Source: Eubacteriales Family XIII. Incertae Sedis bacterium
GTDB taxonomy: Bacteria; Bacillota; Clostridia; Peptostreptococcales; Anaerovoracaceae
Assembly (NCBI GenBank): GCA_031255695.1
Contig: JAIRSA010000057.1
Coordinates: forward strand, 1-14,049
Reading direction: 5' to 3'
DNA length: 14,049 bases
The notes beneath the pieces were generated by a model. That model saw only the letters and a program-made list of their open reading frames with translations. It was not told where the DNA came from and ran no database searches. Numbering within the stretch: the first letter of the stretch is position 1; each line of letters starts with the position of its first letter. The translations under genes and the position numbers were made by a program. Shown here piece by piece: positions 1-6,896 of this stretch.

Positions 1-3
1 CTG

Positions 4-1398
4 CTAAAAAATATTTTTGATTATATCCATGCCGGCCACGAAGGTGCCGATGGACGCGCCTACATTCGCCATGAACACTATCATTATTATTCTCAGGAAG
101 CGGTTCTTGAAAAAGCCCTTGAAGCTGAATATGTCCTCCGGGACCTTTTCGATGTCCTCAACTGTCGGCTTCCGCAGATAGGCTTCGACAAGCCCCGAAA
201 ACCAGCCGCACGCGAAAAACGGGTGCAGTGTGGTGAACGGCGCGACCACCACGGAGGTTAGCACCGTCAGCGGGTGCGCGAATGCGGCGAGCGTGAAAAT
301 GCCCGCGAGCGTGCTGGTGTATAGGAACCAGGTCTTGATCTGATCGAAGCCCACAGAGGCGCCCTGCACGAAGCCCACAACTATAAGCGCGACTATCGCT
401 ATCGGTATCAGCCACCCTATGACCTTCGCAATGGGCGGGGCGGCCGGGACCGTCGATATCGCGTCCAGATCCTGCTCCTGGTATATCTGCGTTTTTACGC
501 CTGGGACGTGGGCGCCCCCTAGGATTGCCACGACTTTGCCCCCTGGCGCGTTCTTGATCTTGTTCGCCAGATATTGGTCGCGTTCGTCAATCAGTACCTT
601 GCCCACCTTGGGGAATTTGTCGCGTATATCGCCGATTGCCGCCTCAAGCATGTCCTCCTTCAGCATTTTCTGGAGGTCTTCGTCGGTAAGCTCGTCCTCT
701 TCGTCAAACGAAAATATGAGGCTGGATATCATGCGGATCTTCTCAAAGAAATTCAGGCTGCGCCAGACCCTCAGAAATGTCACCTGTATCTCGCGGTCAG
801 CGAGCACCAGCTCGGCGCCCACCTCTTTCGCGCTCGCCATGCCCTGCGCCATCTCCTGCCCGACATTGGTGTCCAGCTTTTCCGCCAATTTCTTCTGATA
901 TGAGCTGAGTATCAGGTTGGCGAACATGAAGCCTATCTTTTTTGATTTTATGACCTGGGCAATATCTGTGTTTTTCCATTGCTGCGGGTTCTGTATTTCC
1001 TTATACCTGTCTGCATCCAGTTCGATGCACACGCTGTCGGGCCGCTCCTTGTCTATCACCTTCTTGACCAATTCGGCGCTTTGTTTTGACACATGCGCCG
1101 TCGGTATCAGGATCAGCTCCTTGCCGTTATACTCAAGCCTTGAGACGCTCTCTTCGCCGTATACCTCTGTATCGGCCACGGCGCTGGCTGCGCCGGCAAC
1201 AGCGCCCTCGGAGCCGCCAGCCACCGTCTCGGCGCCAGCTGTGTCAGCCGCGCCAGCCTCTGCGCCCGTGGGCTTCGCTTCTGCAAGCGCCTCAAGGCCG
1301 GCAGGCACAAATGCGCCCGCTCCGGCTGCGCCTGCCCCCGATGGGACGCCATCATCGGCGGCCATCCGGCCTTGGGTTTTATCAAAAAATATATTCAT
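4..1398 (-). CDS. TraB/PrgY (GumN-like) family membrane protein
   Basis: The 464-residue product matches the TraB/PrgY family. A first conserved His motif (PTAHVS, residues 99-104) is followed by ERPDSVCIELDADRY (119-132), a DERDQYLA segment (271-278) and a second GGAHVPG motif (294-300), the spaced Gly/His pattern of the family. The C-terminal part is hydrophobic, with likely membrane segments near 323-346, 356-395 and 436-458. In enterococci PrgY/TraB limits pheromone activity, and a metal-dependent protease role has been proposed for the fold; the substrate here is unknown. Residues 13-80 are an Ala/Gly-rich low-complexity stretch, so the conserved domain starts only near 84. The start ATG follows a purine-rich AAAGGGA about 9 nt upstream; a start closer to the domain is possible but none has a better site. 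The stop codon is TAG at 4-6. It stands alone, with no operon partner visible in the window. Confidence 0.88.
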   Translation of the reverse strand: MNIFFDKTQGRMAADDGVPSGAGAAGAGAFVPAGLEALAEAKPTGAEAGAADTAGAETVAGGSEGAVAGAASAVADTEVYGEESVSRLEYNGKELILIPTAHVSKQSAELVKKVIDKERPDSVCIELDADRYKEIQNPQQWKNTDIAQVIKSKKIGFMFANLILSSYQKKLAEKLDTNVGQEMAQGMASAKEVGAELVLADREIQVTFLRVWRSLNFFEKIRMISSLIFSFDEEDELTDEDLQKMLKEDMLEAAIGDIRDKFPKVGKVLIDERDQYLANKIKNAPGGKVVAILGGAHVPGVKTQIYQEQDLDAISTVPAAPPIAKVIGWLIPIAIVALIVVGFVQGASVGFDQIKTWFLYTSTLAGIFTLAAFAHPLTVLTSVVVAPFTTLHPFFACGWFSGLVEAYLRKPTVEDIEKVPEDIFSFKGFFKNRFLRIIMIVFMANVGASIGTFVAGMDIIKNIF

Positions 1399-1431
1399 GT
1401 TTCAAATTCCCTTTCATCAGTCTCTTTGGCC

Positions 1432-1444
1432 ATTATGTCATAAT
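1432..1444. promoter_or_regulatory. 13-bp perfect palindrome upstream of the TraB-family gene
   Basis: ATTATG and CATAAT arms flank a single central base, 34 bp before the start codon of the TraB-family gene. It could be an operator or just the edge of the adjacent 90-bp repeat, whose copies carry a similar but imperfect version. No promoter pair could be assigned with confidence on the minus strand here. Confidence 0.3.
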
Positions 1445-1453
1445 AATGCGAAG

Positions 1454-1630
1454 TAATGCGAAGCATTTTATGATATATCTGCCATCTCCGCGCAGCGGAG
1501 GGCCTCAAATGATAATAGCCGCCTTTTGGCTATTATATCATAATAATGCGAAGCATTTTATGATATATCTGCCATCTCCGCGCAGCGGAGGGCCTCAAAT
1601 GATAATAGCCGCCTTTTGGCTATTATATCA
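1454..1630. repeat. Tandem repeat, two copies (87 identical bp, 90-bp period) with three hairpins per unit
   Basis: Bases 1454-1540 and 1544-1630 are identical, and bases 1434-1450 look like the end of a further copy. Each unit holds three potential hairpins, given for copy 2: AATGC-gaa-GCATT at 1545-1557, CTCCGC-gca-GCGGAG at 1576-1590, and a 9-bp ATAATAGCC/GGCTATTAT stem with a 7-base loop at 1602-1626. A 10-bp duplication (TAATGCGAAG) occurs at the left edge. Perfect identity over 87 bp suggests recent duplication or gene conversion. It lies 5' of the TraB-family gene. Possible identities are an intergenic palindromic element or tandem regulatory hairpins; neither can be decided from this window. 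Confidence 0.85.
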
Positions 1631-2430
1631 GATGGCGCCGCTTGTGTACATAGGCATGAAATATTCGTGCAGGTTGTGGGATCCGTTTTGCAGTGTTGGC
1701 TGCGGGATCGCGGGATAAGGTTGCGGGATAAGGTTGAGGATCAAGCTTGCAGACAATGGCTGCAGAGACGTGGTGGGCGTGGTGATGGCCTCCGCACAAT
1801 CGGCGTGGTAGGCGCGGCGATGGCTTCCGCACCATCGGCGTGGCCGCCGCCATGCCGTTGGCCGGGCTCTCGCTGGCCTTAATTAGCCCAAAAAATAGTA
1901 TATACTGATCCACTTCTTGAAATGCCTTGACTGCGGATCAGTACAACTATGGTTACATCAATACCGACGTAGCGAGCAGCGACATAATGCAGGTTCCGAT
2001 ACAATATAAAACCCCTTTTGAAACAGCGATTGGAACTCACTTTAGTGCAAAGCATTCGGTTACTCTACAAATGTGCAACTCTCGCCTTTCTGCATGCTGT
2101 CCAGCCCGCGACTACGCCTAAGCGCATCCCCCTGTGCGGGCAGGCCCCCCCGAATGGCACAGACCCGCTACGTCGGCCGTTTGTTGGGCAAATTTAGAAG
2201 TTCTTCGTCCCTTTGACGAAGGGTCCCCTTTATTCCCCACATCCCCTTTGATGCCGCGCGGCTTTCGCCGCATCGAACTTTTATATATCGAACGGCCAAG
2301 GCCGTTTCGACCTGTGTTTGATATATTCCTTCCCCATGCCGGCCCTGCCGCCCCGAAGGCGCCACGCCGGGCCAAAACTGGATTTTGCCATAGCCGCCGG
2401 GGCAGTCCGCCCCAATGGCGCCTTGCCGGG
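1631..2430. other. About 800 bp without a convincing gene; inverted repeat and hairpins
   Basis: Open frames here have poor start sites and no recognisable motifs. From 1701 to 1850 the sequence is built of short degenerate repeats: GCGGGATAAGGTT occurs twice in a row, then two imperfect copies of a unit around TGGC(C/T)TCCGCAC(A/C)ATCGGCGTGG. A 9-bp perfect inverted repeat, TACTGATCC (1903-1911) and GGATCAGTA (1935-1943), has a 23-nt loop. Between about 2190 and 2430 lie several hairpins: CTTCGTC/GACGAAG near 2200, GCGGC-tttc-GCCGC near 2261-2274, AACGGCC-aa-GGCCGTT at 2291-2306, and GGGGC-agtcc-GCCCC at 2400-2414. Some could help end TetR transcription, but no clear T-run follows in that direction. 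Confidence 0.5.
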
Positions 2431-3051
2431 CTATTTGCCTGTCGGCTTGACCATTTGATAGATGACAGAGACGCCTTTGTTCCATTCATCGATCGTCAAA
2501 GGATTTGTGGTAAAATTCCGTATGGCGGCGCTGTAGCAAAAATTCGACAGCAAAACCACAAACGCGTCAATGTCCAAAGGCTCTATGCGCCCCAGTTCCA
2601 GCATATGCTCCAAAAGCTTCGCGGTGTAGTTCATTGGCAGGCTTAGTATGCTCTCTTTCATGAACTCTTCGCTCCGCTTGTCCGTCCTGCTCTCCACCGC
2701 TGCGATGGTGACAGTGCGATCCATTATCTCCTGGTCTTCCGGCTCAAAGAAGAAGTTCGTCATCATAAGCACGTCGAAAGGTGGAGCAGTTTCGGCAAGT
2801 TTATAAAGCTCGTCGAGGTCTGGAAGGACCTTTTTCATGTTTTCCCTGTACAGATCGTATATGCTTGTCAGGATATCGTCCTTCGAAGCGAAGTGGCTGT
2901 ACAGAGATGCCGATTTTATATGCACGGCATTCGCTATATCTCTAGTCGTAACCCTATAGTAACCGTATTCGGAAAACATCTGGATTGCGGCCTCGATTAT
3001 TTTTCGCTTGGTGCCTACTTTTTTCTGGCATCCTGCTTGCGTGTTTTCCAT
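2431..3051 (-). CDS. TetR/AcrR family transcriptional regulator
   Basis: The 206-residue protein has the size of a TetR regulator. Its N-terminal helix-turn-helix spans about residues 15-62, with the typical pattern VTTRDIANAVHIKSASLYSHF (35-55) followed by SKDDIL. The rest is a ligand-binding and dimerisation domain with no family-specific signature. The frame stays open 18 codons upstream, but those codons overlap the promoter and operator. The ATG at 3051-3049 has GGAG six bases before it and gives a normal N-terminus, so it is chosen. A palindrome within its own promoter points to autoregulation. The ligand and other targets are unknown; its neighbours (TraB-like protein, fab operon) do not settle this. 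Hairpins occur downstream but no clear rho-independent terminator. Confidence 0.9.
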   Translation of the reverse strand: MENTQAGCQKKVGTKRKIIEAAIQMFSEYGYYRVTTRDIANAVHIKSASLYSHFASKDDILTSIYDLYRENMKKVLPDLDELYKLAETAPPFDVLMMTNFFFEPEDQEIMDRTVTIAAVESRTDKRSEEFMKESILSLPMNYTAKLLEHMLELGRIEPLDIDAFVVLLSNFCYSAAIRNFTTNPLTIDEWNKGVSVIYQMVKPTGK

Positions 3052-3073
3052 CTTGAACTCCAACTCTATCCTA

Positions 3074-3102
3074 AGTATACCTAACGAGCGTTCGGTTGTC
3101 AA
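3074..3102 (-). promoter_or_regulatory. Sigma-A type promoter of the tetR-family gene
   Basis: Read on the minus strand, TTGACA (3102-3097) and TATACT (3079-3074) are separated by exactly 17 bp, a near-consensus vegetative promoter. The -10 lies 22 bp from the chosen start codon at 3051, so the 5' leader is short. Confidence 0.85.
3079..3096. promoter_or_regulatory. Probable TetR operator between the -35 and -10
   Basis: ACCTAACGAGCGTTCGGT is an 18-bp inverted repeat with one mismatched pair (ACCGAACG and CGTTAGGT arms on the minus strand, 2-bp centre). It fills the promoter spacer, so binding would block RNA polymerase. Palindromes of the ACCGAACG...CGTT type are common TetR-family sites. 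Binding by the adjacent regulator is inferred. Confidence 0.75.
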
Positions 3103-3221
3103 CATGAAATTTCGTTTTTTTGAAAAAAAATATTACAAAACGTCAAGTAGCGAAAATTAGGGCGGGCGCACTGCCTACACACGTGTAAATTTCAACGATT
3201 TTGCGGTCGGATCAGTGCTGG

Positions 3222-3371
3222 GCGGAGGCGCCAGCTGGGCCGGGCAGGCCAGGCGGAGGCGCTAGCTGGGCCGGGCAGGCCAGGCGGAGGCGCTAGCTGG
3301 GCCGGGCAGGCCAGGCGGGGCGCTAGCTGGGCCGGGCAGACCAGGCGGAGGCGCTAGCTGGACCGGGCAGC
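3222..3371. repeat. 31-bp GC-rich minisatellite, about five units
   Basis: Units begin with GCGGAGGCGC at 3222, 3253, 3284, 3315 and 3345. The period is 31 bp, falling to 30 where the fourth unit has lost a base. Units differ by single substitutions, and a decayed sixth unit follows near 3360. Each contains GCTAGCTGGGCCGGGCAGG-type sequence. There are no variable spacers and no cas genes, so this is not a CRISPR array. It lies between the end of the MarR/NMO gene and the tetR promoter, where copy number could vary by slippage. Confidence 0.9.
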
Positions 3372-3386
3372 CGGGGCGCCATTGCC

Positions 3387-3461
3387 CGCCTACAGGCGGC
3401 TGCCGAAAAGCCGTCCGCTGCCAAGCCGGGCAAAAGGCGCCCTTGCCTGCCTACAGGCGGC
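3387..3461. repeat. Duplicated CCGCC-taca-GGCGG hairpin at the end of the fab operon
   Basis: Two near copies of GCC(C/T)GCCTACAGGCGGCT lie at about 3385-3402 and 3446-3463, the second running into the stop of the MarR/NMO gene. The first can form a 5-bp stem with a 4-base loop; the second has one changed base. They could slow or stop transcription leaving the operon, but no T-run follows, so this is not a proven terminator. Confidence 0.4.
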
Positions 3462-5020
3462 TACTCAACGGCGGCGCCTGATTTCTGCGCTGCCTGGGCC
3501 CAGGCGTTCAGTTCGCGGAATATTTCGCTCACATTTGGGCCGCCGGCGCCTCCGGCCGTGCCCGCCGCGAAAAGCACGCCGTTCTCGGCATCGCCCGCGG
3601 CGGTGGCTGCCACGGCTTCCGCCAAGCAGAAGCTTATGCCCGTCTTGGGGCATGTGTCCAAGCATGACACGCAGCGGGCGGCGGGGCGGCCGCCGCTCAA
3701 TATGTCTTCCGCCAACTTGTTCCTGACGATCCTGGCCGGCATGCCCAGGGGGCTTTTCACGATCACGGAATCGCGGCCCGCCCTGTCGGTGTAGATCTGT
3801 TTTACGGCCGCAGGCGCGCCGCACTCCTCCGCCGCCACGAATTCCTCTTCAAGCTGGATCCCGTCGGCGCCGTACCTCAGCATATCGGCCAGCCGCCTGC
3901 CGTCCACGCGGCCGTCAGCCACTATCAGCGGGCAGTTGGGCAGATCCTCAAGCTCGCGCCTTATCTCGATGATGGTCTGGTAGAACTGCCCGGCGGCCGA
4001 TTCAAGCTCTTCCTCTTTATAGCCGATGTGCCCGCTCTTGCCAGCGCCCTCAAATATAATCGCGTCCGGGGCGCGGTTATATTTCTTCGCCCAGTTCCGC
4101 CTGAGCACCCCTACCGCCCGCGCAGAAGCCACGACAGGCACGAGCTTCACCCTCGCGCCCTTCGCTATGCCGGGCAGTGCGATGGGCAGCCCCGCGCCCG
4201 ATACTATTATGTCGGCGCCCGCCTCGATCGCCGCCCTCACCAGTTTGGCGTAGCCCGTCAGCGCATATGGCACGCTGGCCGCCAGCGCGCCGCGCCCGCC
4301 GCTGCCCGCCGGGCCGCCCATCATCTCCCGCGCCATGCGTATATTGCCCTGAAGCGCCCTTATATTGGCAGATTCAGGGTCTTCGAGGTAGCCCTCTTCT
4401 AGGGCCCCCGGCTGCATCGCCGTGAGTATGCCGACGCCCCCGTTTGCGGCGACCGCCGCCGCGAGCCGCGGCGTGGAGAAGGCCGCGCCCATATCGCCCT
4501 GGAACACAGGGACAGGGATCTCAAGCTCTCCCAGCTTTATCGGGTTCAGCCCCAGCTCGTTGGGCTTGCGCACGGGGCGCAGCAGATTCAGCCTGAAAAA
4601 GGCGTCCAGCTCCTCCATGATATGCAGCAGGCCGCCCTGCTGCTGCTCGTCCATATGCGAGAATACGGCTTCCACCATCTTCTCATGGAACCTGTCATGC
4701 TCCCTCACGGCGGCAAGCCCTTCCTCGGTCAGCTCGACCTTGACCATGCGCCTGTCTTCTGGCACGCGGAAACGCCTGGCGTAGCCCTTCTTCACCAGTT
4801 TGTCCATAGCTGTGGTGAGGGCGCCGACGCTTATTTTCACCCCCGCCGCCACCTGCGTCATCGTCTTGGCCTTGCCCACGCCGATCTCGCTCAGCGTGTG
4901 TATCTCCCCTATAGTCAGGTTGTTGCCGGTCGCGCGCCCTATGGCCTCTTCCTCGGCCTTCATGGCGCTCCGGTACAGGCTCACGAGGATTTCATTTATC
5001 CTTGCCGTTTTGTCTTTCAT
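3461..5020 (-). CDS. MarR-family regulator fused to a nitronate monooxygenase/FabK-like flavin domain
   Basis: A single 519-codon frame encodes two domains. Residues 1-145 are a MarR regulator: LTIGEIHTLSEIG (35-47), recognition-helix region ISVGALTTAMDKLVKKG (63-79), the wing PEDRRMVKVELTEEG (87-101) and a C-terminal dimerisation helix ending LDAFFRLNL. After a linker (about 146-162), residues 163-495 form an FMN-binding NMO-type barrel: IPVPVFQGDMG (168-178), AGADIIVSGAGLPIALP (267-283), the His of SGHIG (H331) and a C-terminal Cys cluster (C450, C453, C457, C465) typical of clostridial NMO-like proteins. The ATG at 5020 has GGGGAG directly upstream; the frame is open 15 codons further but without a ribosome site. 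It is the last gene of the fab operon, 58 bp after fabZ. FabT, the MarR repressor of fab operons, is normally a separate protein; the fused enzyme domain is the odd part. The flavin domain could be an active enzyme or a sensor. Two separate products by internal initiation cannot be excluded. Confidence 0.9.
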   Translation of the reverse strand: MKDKTARINEILVSLYRSAMKAEEEAIGRATGNNLTIGEIHTLSEIGVGKAKTMTQVAAGVKISVGALTTAMDKLVKKGYARRFRVPEDRRMVKVELTEEGLAAVREHDRFHEKMVEAVFSHMDEQQQGGLLHIMEELDAFFRLNLLRPVRKPNELGLNPIKLGELEIPVPVFQGDMGAAFSTPRLAAAVAANGGVGILTAMQPGALEEGYLEDPESANIRALQGNIRMAREMMGGPAGSGGRGALAASVPYALTGYAKLVRAAIEAGADIIVSGAGLPIALPGIAKGARVKLVPVVASARAVGVLRRNWAKKYNRAPDAIIFEGAGKSGHIGYKEEELESAAGQFYQTIIEIRRELEDLPNCPLIVADGRVDGRRLADMLRYGADGIQLEEEFVAAEECGAPAAVKQIYTDRAGRDSVIVKSPLGMPARIVRNKLAEDILSGGRPAARCVSCLDTCPKTGISFCLAEAVAATAAGDAENGVLFAAGTAGGAGGPNVSEIFRELNAWAQAAQKSGAAVE

Positions 5021-5078
5021 TATCTCCCCGCACAGCTTGCGGCAATGCCTATCACAGCGCCGCACGCGTCTGCGCTTT

Positions 5079-5528
5079 CTACTTGCCTATAGCAAAAAGG
5101 ATCTCGCAGCGGCAGGCGATCTTCCCGTCCAGCCAGGCAGTGCCTGTGCCCGTGCCCGCCCTGCTGCGCACCCTGTCCAATGTCACTTCAAGCTTCAGTG
5201 TGTCGCCCGGCTGCACCTTCTCGCGGAACTTCGCGTCGCGTATGCCGCCGAAATACGCTATCTTGCCCCGGTTCGCGGGCATCGACAATATGCCGACCGC
5301 CCCGGCCTGGGCAAGCGCCTCGACAATAAGCACGCCCGGCATGACCTTCTCCTGCGGGAAATGGCCACGGAAATAGTACTCGTCCTCTTTGACGTATTTC
5401 ACTGCCAGCACCCTCTCCCCGGCCTGCATCTCCAATATGGCGTCAATCAGCAGGAACGGATCCCGGTGCGGGATTATTTCCATTATCCCTTCCCTGTCCA
5501 TCAATATGTTTTCGGCATTATTATCCAT
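5079..5528 (-). CDS. fabZ: 3-hydroxyacyl-ACP dehydratase FabZ
   Basis: FabZ removes water from 3-hydroxyacyl-ACP to give trans-2-enoyl-ACP in the cytosol. The 149-residue product has the usual length and the hot-dog signature GHFPQEKVMPGVLIVEALAQ, giving the catalytic dyad H56 and E70. PHRDPFLLIDAI (20-31) is the usual N-terminal block. A small Gly/Thr run (GTGTGT, 125-130) replaces the more common charged loop before AWLDGK. The start ATG is preceded by AAGGA at about 9 nt. It follows fabF by 101 bp, and the spacer (5529-5629) is GC-rich with short GGCCTCCGGCCTCCGGCC repeats. FabZ rather than FabA is supported by the motif and by the fab operon position. Confidence 0.96.
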   Translation of the reverse strand: MDNNAENILMDREGIMEIIPHRDPFLLIDAILEMQAGERVLAVKYVKEDEYYFRGHFPQEKVMPGVLIVEALAQAGAVGILSMPANRGKIAYFGGIRDAKFREKVQPGDTLKLEVTLDRVRSRAGTGTGTAWLDGKIACRCEILFAIGK

Positions 5529-5629
5529 AATGTAAATTCCTTATCTGGGCGGCGCCCGTGCCGCGCCGAGGCCGGCCGCTTCCATGCTGCCAGCGGCGGG
5601 GCCTCCGGCCTCCGGCCGCGCCCGCCAGG

Positions 5630-6865
5630 CTATTGCCTGTATTTTTTCAATATTATCGTGCCATTGTGGCCGCCGAAGCCCAGCGAGTTCGACATTACGC
5701 ACCCCAGCTCCGCCGCCCTGGCGCCTTCAGGCACATAGTCGAGATCCAGTCCCTCGTCGCGTACCTTCAGGTTTATGGTCGGCGGTATGACGCCGTCCCT
5801 CATCGCCTTTATGCATACGATCGCTTCGAGCGCGCCTGCCGCCCCCAGCATGTGCCCGGTCATGCTCTTCGTCGAGCTCACCGGGATCTTGTAGGCCGCG
5901 TCGCCGAACACGTCCTTGATCGCCTGGGTCTCATATAGGTCGTTATACGGCGTGCCCGTGCCATGAGCGTTTATATAATCGACCTCCGCGCCCTGGATGC
6001 CGGCATATTCCAGGGCCATGCGCATCGCCTCGGCCGCGCCCGTGCCGCCTGGGGCAGGCTGCGTTATATGGAAGGCGTCGCAAGTGGCGCCATAGCCGAC
6101 GACCTCCGCGAGGATCTCCGCGCCGCGCGCAACCGCACGGTCATGCTCTTCCACCACAAGCATGCCGGCACCCTCGCCCATCACGAAGCCGTCCCTCTCC
6201 TTGTCGAAAGGGGTCGAGCACCTGTCCGGATCGTTACGCTGCGACATTGCCGTCATATTCACAAAGCCCGCGAAGCAGGTGGGCGCAAAGGGCGCCTCGC
6301 CGGCCCCGGCAATAACGGCGTCCATATACCCGTGCCGTATGGCGCGCCAGGCCTCGCCTATGGCATGCGTCCCGCAGGAGCAGGCTGTCACGATATCCAT
6401 CGCCGAGCCCTTGGCATTGTTCTGTATGGCTATATTGCCGGCCAGTATGTTGCCGATGATCATGGGGACGAGCACGGGCGAGACACGCCCCAGCCCGCGT
6501 TCGGCGGCTTTTTTGATCGCGCCCTCCAATGTGGTGATGCCGCCGATGCCGCTGCCGGCGTACACGCCGAAGCGGTTGGGATCGATATTCTCCCCGCTGA
6601 CGAGGCCGCTCGCCTCCATCGCCTCTGTGGCCGCCGTCGCGCCGTACTGGCAGAATAGGTCCATCCTGCGGCTTTCCTTCTTGTCCCTATATTCGAAGCC
6701 CTTTACCTCGCCGCCCATCTTTACTGACATTTCAGACGTATCAAGCTTCGAAATCAGGCCGATCCCGTTCTTGCCCGCACTTATCCCGGCCCATGTGTCC
6801 TCCACATTGTTGCCTAGAGGGCTTACAGCTCCCATGCCGGTTATCACTACTCTTCTTTCCAACAT
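5630..6865 (-). CDS. fabF: 3-oxoacyl-ACP synthase II FabF (KAS II)
   Basis: FabF condenses malonyl-ACP with acyl-ACP in each elongation round. The 411-residue product carries the KAS Cys-His-His set: C162 in TACSCGTHAIG, H301 in NAHGTGTPYND, and K333/H338 in STKSMTGHMLGAAG. The C-terminal NSLGFGGHNGTIILKKY is a typical ending. The start is decided by the ribosome site: AAGGAG abuts an ATG two codons upstream, too close to use, while the ATG at 6865 (MLERRV) lies six bases after GGAG. It is the fourth gene of the operon, 31 bp after fabG. All catalytic residues are present. Confidence 0.97.
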   Translation of the reverse strand: MLERRVVITGMGAVSPLGNNVEDTWAGISAGKNGIGLISKLDTSEMSVKMGGEVKGFEYRDKKESRRMDLFCQYGATAATEAMEASGLVSGENIDPNRFGVYAGSGIGGITTLEGAIKKAAERGLGRVSPVLVPMIIGNILAGNIAIQNNAKGSAMDIVTACSCGTHAIGEAWRAIRHGYMDAVIAGAGEAPFAPTCFAGFVNMTAMSQRNDPDRCSTPFDKERDGFVMGEGAGMLVVEEHDRAVARGAEILAEVVGYGATCDAFHITQPAPGGTGAAEAMRMALEYAGIQGAEVDYINAHGTGTPYNDLYETQAIKDVFGDAAYKIPVSSTKSMTGHMLGAAGALEAIVCIKAMRDGVIPPTINLKVRDEGLDLDYVPEGARAAELGCVMSNSLGFGGHNGTIILKKYRQ

Positions 6866-6896
6866 ATCCATCTCCTTGAAATATTATGCGCTGGCG

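Noticed and set aside
1927..2121. 64-codon open frame on the plus strand starting with TTG
   Set aside because: No ribosome binding site, begins inside an inverted repeat, and the protein looks like no family I know.
2118..2489. 123-codon open frame on the minus strand overlapping the 3' end of the tetR-family gene
   Set aside because: It overlaps a well-supported gene, runs through several hairpins, has no ribosome site and no recognisable motif.
3222..3371. Regular 31-bp repeats that could suggest a CRISPR array
   Set aside because: Units are directly adjacent with no variable spacers, and no cas gene is near.
4800..5738. 312-codon open frame on the plus strand
   Set aside because: It is antisense to the MarR/NMO, fabZ and fabF genes and is an effect of their GC-rich codon pattern.
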